This document shows, piece by piece, positions 1 through 11,805 of a DNA stretch of 64,000 nucleotides (its first letter is position 1; each line of letters opens with the position of its first letter). The stretch is taken from contig NC_043993.1 of assembly GCF_902150065.1 (NCBI RefSeq), positions 17,693,203 through 17,757,202 of the forward strand, written 5' to 3'. The stretch is from Myripristis murdjan (Eukaryota > Chordata > Actinopteri > Holocentriformes > Holocentridae). The notes below the pieces were generated by a model. The model did not search any database, was not told where the DNA came from, and saw only the letters and a list, made by a program, of their open reading frames with translations. The position numbers were made by a program, and so were the translations under genes.

Positions 1-1443
1 CTGCCACCAGAGTGTGCCCTTACCTACCACTCACCACTACATTTGTTCAATGCTGTGAGGATACGGTACCACAGTTGGGCACAGTGATGATTATGCACTC
101 TGAAATGATATTGTTTGGTTTGATAGACATTCAGAGGTTTATAACAATATGTTTTCTGAAATACATTACTGGGTCTGAAGAGCAGCTCTTTGTTGTGAGA
201 CACACACTTTTCTGAAAGCTGAGGGTGTGTCTGCTGGTTGGTTGGCAGCTTTGCCTGCTACCGGTACAGTCTGTGTCAGGGAAGTTGATCAGTATTTTGC
301 CAAATGGGTATTGTAGTTCTAGTGCAAACTCAAACAGACGAAATCAACCAGCATTTCTGGTTGATTTAGGTTTGGCAGTGTGATGTTAGGGCATAATTCT
401 CTGAATGCTGAATGAATCCTGAAGTCTTGCTGACTTTACAACATAGGTTGATGTTTGATCAGACAACAGGATAACCTCCGACTTTGCATTTCAACCACTG
501 ACAGTTTAAGATAAGTGACATTTTTACACAGCTTTAACCCCACCAGATCCAATCCAATCCACCAATCCATCTTCAATGCCAGTGTGTAGTATCCTCTCTG
601 CCGTTCCTTGTACCAATGAAGAGAACATTGGCTTTATAATTCAAGCTGGGGGACTTCAGGGCCAGACAGTGAATTCTTTAAATAAGCACTGACACACTTG
701 ATAGAACTAATGTCAACATAGTTATGTTCGTAGCACAATACAATTAAGACATAATTACAAAGAAGAGCACACTCGCTATATCAAAAGTAGATCATCAAAC
801 TAACACTGCCCTTAAAAAGTACCTAAACTTCAACCAAATCACAGTTAATAAAAAATAAGTCATTATCATCTCATGTAATTTATCTTTATCTTCCTCAGGG
901 AGGGGAGGTCAGAGGTCAGGCTCAGTAACAAAGCTAGTACGGATTGTATTGTTTAAAAGCACTTGAGTAGTACAGATACCTGCCAACATGGGGGCATGGA
1001 CCTGTTACTGGACTTCAAAAGAAGAGTTCTCTACTTTCTGGGACATGACGAACAGGGAAATACACTGTGTTAAACTTTAAACCTAAGCTGTGTTAATGAA
1101 GGGGGAATTATTTAAGATACTCTGGATGAAAATGATAATTATAGGCAAGTGAACAATAACATGATCATGGACCTGATTGGCCAACCACCCAATCAGACCC
1201 AGACCTTCTCCTTAAACTACCAAAAAGGTGCTTTAACTAGACTAACAAACAAAGCTACGAAAACTGGACTACCAGACCTCCATCCCAAAAAGAAACAAAC
1301 ATAAAATAAGGAGCAAAGAAACAAAATACCTAAGATAATCAGGAGGCTGCTTATCTGGGAGGGAGAGCGCCTCCTCCCCCAGCCTTCATTATATAGGGCA
1401 GGGCAAAACCTCCAATCTGCTGAATACGCTCACCTGGGAGAGA

Positions 1444-1496
<53 letters not shown>

Positions 1497-4400
1497 AGAG
1501 AGAAAAGGAGGGGGAGCATGTAATAGCATCTATTAATGGTTTTCACCTGGGGCCAAAATGCATGACAGAAGCTGCATGGAAATAATAACAAGCTATAGAA
1601 AACAGGGGCAGTGGAACAGGACATACATCCGCTTCTCCTGTAACTTCCTGTTGATCTAATTCCAAACACAGAGTCAACTCCCAGGCTGGAGTGGATACAC
1701 ATGACACCAGGGAAAAAGGAAAGAAGCATTCACAGAGAAAAAAAGAGAAAAAAAAAAAAAAACATTAAGAGGATCTAATTTCAGTCCCTTTGCTCCCTGT
1801 GTGCTTCTGATTTCTACATACTGAAGAGAATGTATGCCCTTGAGATATAATGAAAATAAAATATATAGGTTAACTTTGTAGTAGTATGAAAAACACGGAG
1901 CTTCTTATGTGTAGCAATTCATTAAACCTCAGATATGATCTTGTAACTGATCACATGAATCTCATCTAGAGACCTGAGAGAATCTGATAATGCCTCTGCC
2001 TGTTTCCTCACAGTTTCCCGATCAGATTCTCAATGCCCTCATTGTCTTCCAGCTGTTTGTGCTGCATGTTTAAGGCAGTTTGACTCGAGCTGCTTGCAAC
2101 GCTGTGGGGAACAAAGGCAAAAGTGCAATTTCTGTATCTTCTGCAGATATTTATATTGACCAATGTAGAAAGGTCTAAAACAGTATCTCCTTCATCCTTT
2201 AATGAATTGTTTTTTCCATTTAGATCTTATACACTGGTTCTTCAGAATAAAACATAAGAATAGAAAAAAGTGTATGCTTGATAGGTGGAGCAAAATTAGT
2301 CACTGGGTGCTGTGCATGACAGCATTTCAACAAAATTAGCATTAAAAATAAATGCAGTGGAAATAGTCATTCATATTATACCACAGTAGCAGATTCATGC
2401 CAGCATGAATCTGATCCTCTCTTAACCCAGTGGAGTAATTATGGACCAAAGTTTACACTCTAATTACACTCTAAGATCAGCACATTTCTGTGGTAAATCT
2501 GGCTAAACCATGCTATCTGGGACAATACAGAGTGGCTTGTTATGTAACATCACGGTATAAAACATGTAGCTTGAGGTCATGTCTTTCTCATGTTGAGGTT
2601 AGACATCCATGCTTAAAAAGAAACATCCTGCTAGCTCCTAGAGTTTACATTTCACTGGAGTTAGCCAGCAGCTGGCATAATGTGACCTAATTTCTTGGTT
2701 CAGGTTTAACATTAAACACTGTTTCAGTGAATTTCTGCTACCACTTCCTCTGTTTTTTGTCCTTTCTGTTGTACATAAGGCCAGCATCTGTGGTTTGTGA
2801 AGACTTCATTATGGAGACACAATATAACATAGCATAACATAACATGTCTCTGTTTTGCTGCTTAAATCAGCGATTGATTTAACAGTGATACAACAAACAG
2901 CAGCTCTTTCCTGGGAAAAATCCTGTTGTGCATAGGAAGGAATGTATCTTACATTTCCTGTTTTCCTGAAACTGACAAATATTCCAAAAATCCTTTTTCG
3001 TTGTGCAGGAGCAACAGCATTAGTGCAACCATTTAAATCATAAACAGACATATACCCTTCTGTGTGTCCACAAAAAACTACCTTAATCTCAATATCATTG
3101 TAGCTTTACAGCAATTCTAACTTTGCATCAGTTGTTCATGCTTACAAAAAACAATGGGCCTGCCATAGATAAAGGGGGAAAAGAAATTCTAAAATTCTTA
3201 AAGTGGGTGGTGTTTGAGCTAAAGTAAAACAAGTAACAACAAGTCTACCAGTGAGGTGGCTGCTGTTTGAGAGCTCCAATTACTCCAAGATCTCAGGCTT
3301 TAGGACCTGGAGGAGGAGAATTCTTCTCCCACAGCCCCAGTAACTGGACACCATGGGTGGGTCCAGACAGATTCCTGTGCATGAAAATCTCTGCACTGCT
3401 CTCATGAGGTCCTTTTCCCCAAATCTACAGAAAAATCAACTTTATCTAGTGCAGACTAGTGCTGAAGGATCTATTCATTTTTAAGGAAAGGGGGCAGACG
3501 ACCTAAGCTGAACTGCTGAAAGAGCCTAATAAGGTAAGAGAAAATGCTGGGAGAATGAGGGGGGAGGCAAAGTATCCTGGTGGAAGTTCAACTGGTGTGA
3601 AATCTCTGCCCAGCCAAGTTGAAAGAGTCTTTAAATTTAATATATCGTGGCATAGCAACGTAATACTGCTTTATATTACAATGTGGATGAACAGGGTGGT
3701 TCATGCAAGTTGTTAGTAAAGTTTTAAAAGTATGAAAAAGTATGCAAAGTTTGTGAAAACCACAATGCATATTATTGAAAATGTATTTATTAGAGACTAC
3801 ATTAGTGTAGTTAATCAGTTAAGCAGCTGGTTGTGCAGATATGTGAAACATTTGAGTAGGCTGCACCATGTGCATCTTTGGCAAGAAATGAAATCAGTGT
3901 TTGACCTCATTTTGCCTCTCACATGGGAAAGTTCTGTTTTTTCTTTTGTCTACATATTGCGCTTCCAATACACAATCTTTTTTAATCATATATGAAAAAG
4001 AACACAATGCATTCCCATTACACTGTATAAGATTTACACAGATATGATAACTTATTATGTGCTAAAACTGCACAAGATAATTACTCATTCATACTGCATC
4101 AATACTGACTGGTGCTGTGAGTTTTAGGTCACATCAGAGGAACAATTTTTCACATTTGCACACAACAGCAAACTTAAAAGTAATGGTTTACAAGAGCTCT
4201 AAACCACAGTGGTTTGAAATGATTAAATTGGTGAGTGTAGACTATTCCAATGGATAGGATCTTCTAGGATCAAAAAGCTTTTGGTATGTTAAACTGAGGG
4301 GATAATTTACAAAAAAGTTCATTGGTATTTCATTGAAAACACCCCCACACCTGAATCTAACAATATTGGTCAGTGGGTTATTTGACAACTAAAGAAATTA

Positions 4401-4860
4401 GTATGGAACTACAATAATCCTCCGGTTCAAGATGCTACTGCAAAAATGAGAATAGTGTAGACGTCTGTTAAGTGTCAAAAACACAGTTATAAGCCTTTTA
4501 CAAGTCCATTATTTCATGCTCTTTGAGATCAGATACCACCCTATCTGTCTGCATCATCTTTATGGCCTAGAAAGCCTGTTGAAACTAGTCCTCAAAGTTC
4601 CTGAGTAGAGCAGAAATTCTTTACACAGAGAATCACGACTGTGGTTCATCCCAACAATTTTACAAATAAGAACCAACCAGCACCAACCAGAGTATGGTTT
4701 AATTCATCTTGTGTGTTTGAATGTTTTAGTCAGCTATGACTCCTGTGTGCTGCCAAGGAATGAACCACTCAGACCTAGCTGTTTTGGCTTAAATATGTCC
4801 TACAGTTGCCTACGTGGCTGTTACATAAAAGCCTGCCTTGAGGTCTCCTAGAGGAGGTCT
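1..4860. other. Upstream intergenic region, no gene seen
   Basis: I see no exon chain or conserved protein on either strand. All open frames are short and unlike known families. It holds a GA-rich simple repeat near 1437-1505 and A-rich runs near 1740-1760. The last few hundred bases should contain the proximal promoter of serpinh1. A distal exon of an upstream gene cannot be excluded. Confidence 0.6.
1437..1505. repeat. (GA)n microsatellite
   Basis: An almost pure GA tract ending in GAAA-type interruptions. On the reverse strand it reads as a spurious Leu-Ser polymer. Confidence 0.95.
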
Positions 4861-4862
4861 AC

Positions 4863-4870
4863 TTATAAAG
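4863..4870 (+). promoter_or_regulatory. TATA-like box, putative serpinh1 core promoter
   Basis: TTATAAAG lies about 330 bp upstream of the serpinh1 start codon. A transcript starting about 30 bp downstream would need splicing to the acceptor at 5169-5170 (cctcatag), which would put a short non-coding exon in front of the ATG exon. SERPINH1 genes are known to have a non-coding first exon. Candidate donors lie near 4938 (GTATGA) and 5025 (GTATAA). This is inference; I found no canonical heat-shock element nearby. Confidence 0.4.
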
Positions 4871-5193
4871 GCATGCCTCACCCTACTCCCACAGCTATCA
4901 TCAGTGCTGCAGAGTAACAACTAACTGTTTCCTTGTATGAGCCTATCACTAAATGGCCATCCTGATCGAGGACAAATCAAGGAGAAAGAGATTTTTTTTT
5001 TTTTTTTCATTTTTTTACAGTTCTAGGTATAAAGTTGAACACTGTAAGCTGAAAACATCACAAACAGCATTTAGGAACAGAAATAACAAGGGAAAGATTG
5101 TGTCTCAGCTTTAAGGTTAGAAACATATTAAACCCTGTGTGTGATCGTTGCCTTCGTGTCTCCTCATAGGTCCTCACTGATTAGCACTGTACC

Positions 5194-7924
5194 ATGTGGG
5201 TGACAAACTTGGTAGCCCTGGCCCTACTGGCCACTGCAGCCTCAGCTGCCACCTCTGCCTCAGCAGACAAGGTCCTCAGTAACCACGCCACCATCCTGGC
5301 TGACAACAGTGCCAACCTGGCTCTCAGTCTCTATCACAGCATGGCCAAGGACAAGAATGTGGAGAACATTCTCATCTCCCCTGTGGTGGTGGCCTCCTCT
5401 CTGGGCCTGGTGGCACTTGGGGGTAAAGCCTCTACCGCCTCCCAGGTAAAGACCATACTGAAGGCTGATAAAGTTAAAGATGAGCAGCTGCACTCTGGTT
5501 TGGCCGAACTCCTGACTGAAGTGAGCGACCCCAAGACTCGCAATGTCACCTGGAAGATTAGCAACCGCCTGTACGGGCCCAGCTCAGTTAATTTTGTTGA
5601 TGATTTTGTAAAGAGTAGCAAGAAGCACTACAACTGTGACCACTCCAAGATAAACTTCAGAGATAAGAAGAGTGCTGTGAAGTCCATCAATGAGTGGGCG
5701 GCCAAGTCCACCGATGGCAAACTTCCTGAGATCACCAAGGATGTGGAAAAGACTGATGGGGCCATGATCGTCAATGCTATGTTTTTTAAACGTAAGTCTA
5801 CATGACAAACTAACTTTACCAAATACATGTTACACCTTTATTATTTTTGGAATTATTATTATTATTATTATTTTTTAAACAGCTCACTGGGATGAAGAGT
5901 TCCATCATAAGATGGTTGACAATCGTGGCTTCCTGTCATCCCGTGGCTACACTATTTCAGTGCAGATGATGCACCGTACAGGTTGGTGGAGTCAGCCCTT
6001 ATAAAGCCTTCATAAATACATACATGACACTCGACATGAAGTATAGTTTATTAGAGATTCATAGTGCCTTAATTAGAGTTTCATAACAGCCTCATGGCAC
6101 ATTCACAAGTAATGATTCATTCCCTCCTTCATTCCTTCCTTTCACTTTTAAGGTGTTTACACAATACTGTATACCATTTGGACAGCAAAAAACCTAGAAA
6201 AGACTCAAAATAACAAGGAATGATAGGTAATAGAAAGGAGAGGCAAATTAAAGTGACAGTTTCCAGGTTCAATATTGGAATATTGGCTTTATACCTCTAC
6301 ACACTGCTTTACAATTTAACCACAAATGCCAATATTGCACCAACAGCTAATGAATCCTGGCCTAAGAACTGACAAATTTTGAAAAATGAATGTGCAGTAG
6401 CAGATACAAACCATATGTTCAGGCATCTTTGCTGTTATAAACCACAAAATGTTAAAGGAATACTTAAAGGTTTTGGGCAAAATACCATTTTTCCAACTTA
6501 TCCAGACTGAGACATGATTTTTGATACCACCTCTGTGCGTCCAGTGATTCGGTTCCTATGGGTAGCATTTCATGTTAGCTTAGCATAAATACTTGAAGTC
6601 TATGGGAGTCATCAGCCTAGCTGTGTTAAAGTGAAGAAATAAACCTTACAGCAACTACAAAGCTGTCTTATTTACACAATGTATCCTGTGTATTTGAAAT
6701 ACACATGTTGATCTTTTTAATGTGAGTCATTTCAGGAGAAGTTAGATGGTGGAACTGTAACTGCTCAACACATTTATCCCTCCATCTACCACAGTGATGC
6801 ACACACTGCAGAAGGTATAGGAAGATCTGGCACAAATTAAATTCTCTTAAAGACACTGTCATTAGTTCTTTTAAATTATAAGATGTGTATTTCAAATACA
6901 CTCGATACACTGTGTAAATAAGGCAGCTTCAGAGTTGCTGTAAGGTTTGTTTTTTCACTTTGACAGAGCCAGGCTAATGACATCCATAAACTTCAAGTTA
7001 TTTTGCTAAGCTAATACAAAATGCTACTGATAGGAACCGAATCACTGCATGTACAGAGGTGAAAAAAGTATCAAACATCTTGCCTTAGTCTGGGTAAATT
7101 GGAAAAAGAGTATTTTCCCAAGATGTTGCAGTATTCCCTTAAGTATTCCCACCATATCACGATATCTAAGATTCATGATTCATAAAATGCCGAACGAGAG
7201 GTTGCAAATGCCACATACAACATTAATTTTAAAAATACTCCTAATTCATTCTTGATGTGAATCCACAGGTCTTTATGGCTACTATGAGGATACATCTAAT
7301 AACCTGATAGTGCTCAGCATGCCTCTGGCCCACAAGAAGTCCAGCGTGGTGTTCATCATGACCTACCATCTGGAGGCCCTGGAGAGGCTAGAGAAGATGC
7401 TGACCAAGAAGCAGCTGGACACCTGGTTTGGCAAGCTGAAGGACACAGCTGTAGCTGTGTCTCTGCCCAAAGTCAGCATGGAAGTCAGCCACGACCTGCA
7501 GGTAAAAGATGCAGCAGCAGTTACTGGACCAGTGGTGGCTTCTGTTGTCTCTCTCAGGGCTTCATATAATGCTTTAGCACCTTCACATTTCTTTAACACG
7601 ACCCTCTCTCCTTTTCTTTAGAAACACCTTGGAGAATTGGGCCTGACGGAGGCTGTGGACAAAACCAAGGCTGATCTGTCCAACATCTCTGGGAAGAAGG
7701 ACCTCTACCTGTCCAATGTCTTCCATGCCTCGGCACTTGAGTGGGACACCCATGGAAACGATGCTGACACTAGCATCTTTGGCACAGACAAGCTGAAAAA
7801 CCCCAAGCTTTTCTATGCTGATCACCCTTTCATCTTCCTCGTGAAGGACCAGAAGACAAACTCCATCCTCTTCATCGGTAGGATGGTCCGGCCTAAAGGC
7901 GACAAGATGAGAGATGAATTATAA
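5194..7924 (+). CDS. serpinh1: Serpin H1 / HSP47, collagen-specific ER chaperone
   Basis: Coding exons are 5194-5791, 5883-5981, 7269-7501 and 7622-7924, all with GT-AG introns and a continuous frame of 410 aa (human protein 418). HSP47 is a non-inhibitory serpin that binds triple-helical procollagen in the ER and is recycled from the cis-Golgi by its C-terminal RDEL, which is present here as the last four residues. The N-terminus is a hydrophobic signal peptide ([18 protein letters not shown]). The serpin core is diagnostic: [26 protein letters not shown], an NVT glycosylation site, [14 protein letters not shown] across the first intron, and [11 protein letters not shown] near the C-terminus. 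The ATG is the first in frame after the acceptor at 5170. Teleosts can have two copies (a and b); I cannot say which this is. Confidence 0.96.
6456..7138. mobile_element. Foldback MITE with ~250-bp inverted arms and TTAA flanks
   Basis: Inside serpinh1 intron 2, the left arm (about 6456-6720) and the reverse complement of the right arm (about 6870-7138) align along their length at roughly 80% identity by eye. They share the GATTCGGTTCCTAT, TTAGCTTAGCA and TGTATTTGAAATACACAT blocks. The element is bounded on both sides by TTAA (6452-6455 and 7139-7142), followed inward by A/GGGAATAC. The TTAA duplication suggests mobilisation by a piggyBac-like transposase. It has no coding capacity. The arm sequence looks like a family very common in teleost genomes. 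Confidence 0.8.
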
Positions 7925-8726
7925 CCTCATGCTGACCTGAAATTCTAAGTTAAATGTTTGACTGTGTAAGTGTATATTTTCTACTGCAATATGAAAAGAG
8001 AAGTGTGATATGAAATGTACATTTGACACCATACATGTACATTCCTTTACATTATCAATATGCCAGCAGTATTACACAATACATGTCTTAAGAGATATTT
8101 TTGTGTATTTTGACCTATGAGCAAAGTATTGCCCAAAAACCTCAAATTTATCTTGAAGAATTTTTGGCATCACTGTGATATTTTTGTTATGCAAGATCAC
8201 ATTGCAGATTGAATACTTACATTAAGTATGATGTCCCTGATTACTGCCTTAAATGTAAAAACAGCATTTCTTGTTTTTTCCTGTGTTGGCTCCAATTTAC
8301 TTGAATTATGTGTCACTGAGTAGAGAAGTTATGTGATTTATTGTCATTGTGCTGTGCCAACACAAGATGTTTCTGTGGTGATCACTGCAAAAAGTGTACA
8401 ACAATTTTAATCTGGAGCCGCTTTAGCTGTGTTCTCTGATTAACCAAATATCTTAAATTTGTCGATTGCCTTCACATGATATCATATTTGTAAAACACAA
8501 ACATTTTCACAAACTTCAATGTGTCAAGGCTAAAGGTCTTCCACAAATTTTTGCACATTATTTTCTGACCAAGGGGCTACATTGCTGTTTGGCTTGATAG
8601 TGATCGACCCTGAAAGCACTAGTCTACACTGATAAACTGTGTTTCTGCTCAAGGTTTGCAACAAACAGATACTTTGAAATGAAACAATGGAGTGGTATGA
8701 GACTGTTACAAACTTTCTCTTTTTAC

Positions 8727-8732
8727 AATAAA
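8727..8732 (+). terminator. Poly(A) signal, putative serpinh1 3' end
   Basis: AATAAA about 800 bp after the stop codon, compatible with the long 3' UTRs of this gene. Other signals downstream are possible. Confidence 0.45.
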
Positions 8733-8739
8733 AGCATAA

Positions 8740-10531
8740 AACAACAAGTGATGTATGTGTATTGCTGGAATTTCCATTTTTGCCATCAAAAACCAAACCA
8801 GAAAAAAAAAAAAAAAAAAATCAGTTTGAAAATGGGTTTGCCCCAGCAGTTTAGCCTTGTGCCGTCATGGTGAAGTCAAGACTTTATCCACAAGGATTTT
8901 CCAGCTGAACAGCATGCGGAAATTCCAGTTATGGGAATTCTGTGACTTCTCAGTTTATCAGGAAGGAATGTCACACATGTGCATTAATGGTGAACATGGT
9001 ATACATACCTCAACTTCAACAAATTCCTAAATTCCAAATATTTAGACCTCTACCATGCCTGTTATCTATTAAAGACGAGTGCATGTGCTCTACTTGGATG
9101 AGTAAAGCATTTGTTGAAACCCACAACATTTACAGCATAACACCTGAGTGTCTGCATTAGGATCGCGATGGAAACTGTTGCAAATCACTCAGCAACCAGC
9201 AATTCACTTTTGTGGATATAAACTAAACCCAGTAATTGTTGAATCACATTAGAACAGACTTGGCTACAGAGGACATTGGTAGTATGATGTATCATTTAAG
9301 AGACTAGTGGCCCAGACAGATAATTGCATCATTATAATGTGTGACTTTCCAAAGTGTCTCACGCCACCTACAGGATGTCTGACAATGCTACTCCTAGGGT
9401 TACGTGCTCAGGAGATGGCCAGCAATGAAAGAAATCATATCTGCAAAAAGTGTGTTGACATGCTAGATATTTTATGAAAGGTACCCAAGGAAACTTCTGA
9501 TAATATACTGCTATACGATAAACAATACAATATGACAACCGGTATGCTTGTAAAATTGCAATAGTATAGAACTGGTCTGTAGGTTTGCATTTCTGCCATA
9601 TTATGTTAACGATCAGTATTGCAAGTGGCTTATTGATCTTCTGATGATTGAATCTTGCTGAACTGCACAAGTCATTGAGAAGAATTTTTTGCTCCTGATT
9701 CACTAAAGAACATGTTTAAAAAATACATGTAAAGTTCATCAATGGAAAATTAATGATCCATTGAAAAAAAAAAAAAAAAAACTACAGCAGATGATGATTC
9801 TTCTTCATGTTAATATACAACATGCCATTCAGTTAAAAAGATGAAAAATAAAGGTATAATTTCTTCCAAATTATGGACACACTGTTTGCAAACTTGCTTG
9901 GTCAATAACCTAATCTAGACCAGTCACGTAATGGGACATGGTTACTTTCACTTGAATTAAAGTGTCACAATTGTTTACATTTAAAACAATGTAGTTCAAC
10001 ATAAATGAAAACCACAAGAATGGGCCTCATCATATGATATTCTTATGGAGAATGTTATGGTGAGTAATGAGTTCATGGTAATCATATCATACTGCCATGA
10101 TATTACAGTATTCAATATCCCTAAAGGTTATTATATAGTTTTGTTGTTGCTAGATTTTTATTGTTTTCTATTATTTAAAATGTTATTATAGATGTTTCTC
10201 ATAAGAGCTAATGCAAATTGCAATTGATAATGCAAACTGTAACTTTTATAACTTTGTCATTTAAAACACATACACACAGTAAAAGTAGTAGTGGTGGTCG
10301 TGATAGAAGCTGTAGTAATTGTAATGCTTGTGGCAGAATTTGTAACAGTAGTGGTAGTAGTTAAGCCTTGCTACTGTTAGCATTAGTGTTTGTTGCAGAA
10401 TCGCTACTATTGATAATATAAATATTAGCATTTTAAGCTATCTATAATGTAATGTAATTATTGTATCTTCACAGGAACCAAAGTGGGCACACATATGAGC
10501 ATATCAGCAGTGTGATCCACGTGACCCTGTC

Positions 10532-10566
<35 letters not shown>

Positions 10567-10600
10567 ACAGTGAGGGAGGAGTGCAGCTGCTGCTGCGATG
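8740..10600. other. serpinh1-acer3 intergenic region
   Basis: No gene is seen. It contains two poly(A) runs (about 8802-8820 and 9763-9780) and, just before acer3, a GT microsatellite. A reverse-strand frame of 111 codons at 9368-9703 has no recognisable domain and is treated as chance. Confidence 0.5.
10532..10564. repeat. (GT)n microsatellite next to the acer3 promoter
   Basis: About 16 GT units ending some 40 bp upstream of the TATA-like motif at 10605. GT tracts this close to a core promoter can adopt Z-DNA and vary in length between alleles. Confidence 0.9.
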
Positions 10601-10604
10601 GGAC

Positions 10605-10610
10605 TATAAA
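10605..10610 (+). promoter_or_regulatory. TATA-like motif upstream of acer3
   Basis: TATAAA lies 39 bp before the acer3 ATG. If used at the normal spacing it would leave a 5' UTR of only about ten bases, so a start further upstream, or a TATA-independent start, is also possible. Confidence 0.35.
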
Positions 10611-10648
10611 TCCGTTAGGAGCAGGATTCAGCCTCCTCATCTTCCATC

Positions 10649-11732
10649 ATGGCTCCCTCGATAGACAGGCAGGGATACTGGGGGCGGCCAACTTCAACGC
10701 TGGACTGGTGTGAGGAGAATTATGTCGTTTCTTTCTACATCGCGGAATATTGTGAGTAAAACACCAAACCACGGCAGTTGTTGGAGGTCTGGTCTCTTTA
10801 GCATTTTTTTCCGACAAGGCGGCGTACAGCGACAGAGCACACCGGTCTAAGGTCGTAGGTAAACAGAGGGAGCAGCGGCTGAATTGTGGATCCTGATATC
10901 GTGCTAGTTCCACTGATATTGATTTTTCAGTCAGTTAGCATAACTTGCTCATTAGGCCTAATGTACATAATGGCTTTAGACGAGCCATGAGAGCACAGAC
11001 GACAAGACAAAGGTGAGGGGTGTTTCTTGTCCTGTACATTAGCATACGTTAGTTCAACACGGACTGTTTTGCATAGCGTAACGTCTGTTGACGCTGTAGG
11101 CTAACGTATACCTCCACCATACACTGCTTTAGCGTTAGCTGTAACACACCGACATTACTTAAGAAATTATTCTGCGTCATCACCATTCATTTGTACAACA
11201 AGTCAGCTGTGTGTCGTTACCGTGAGGTCTCTGCTCTGCAAGGTGCACTTAGAAAGCTAGCCATTCACAGCCACACACTGCGTTGAAACTTAGCCTAACG
11301 TTAACTGAAGTGTTTACGATATTATCAAGGCGCCCATAGCCATTCCTTCGTCTAAAGATAAAAACTGGTTACTCAAGAAACACTGTCTTGGGAACGTTAA
11401 CAGTTAAACTTTGCTGCTGACAAACTGTTAATTTCTTAAGTTGTTTCTCAGCTGTCATCGTATTTACAGTTTTGTTTTGTTTTGTTTTTTAAATAATGGC
11501 TCAGGCTTCAACATTAACACAGGTTTTGTTATCATATAGTTAGCATTCAGTGGAGAGTTTGCACAGTTCTGCTCTGCTGCAGTAGGCTATGGAGCAAAAC
11601 GTGACACCTAAAAAACTAAATTTGAAGTGAGTCACTGAGTACGCAAGTAGTTTAACCCTATAAAGCCTGAACTATTAAAGAATTGGCAGAAAATTCCAAT
11701 TTTTTGAAATTGAACCCTTTATTTAGTCCTAT

Positions 11733-11805
<73 letters not shown>

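Noticed and set aside
4300-4870. Heat-shock element expected near serpinh1
   Set aside because: I read this stretch for alternating GAA/TTC units with 2-bp spacing and found only imperfect partial matches near 4598-4622, too weak to report as a site.
9368-9703. 111-codon reverse-strand frame
   Set aside because: No domain, no flanking exon signals and no likeness to any protein I know.
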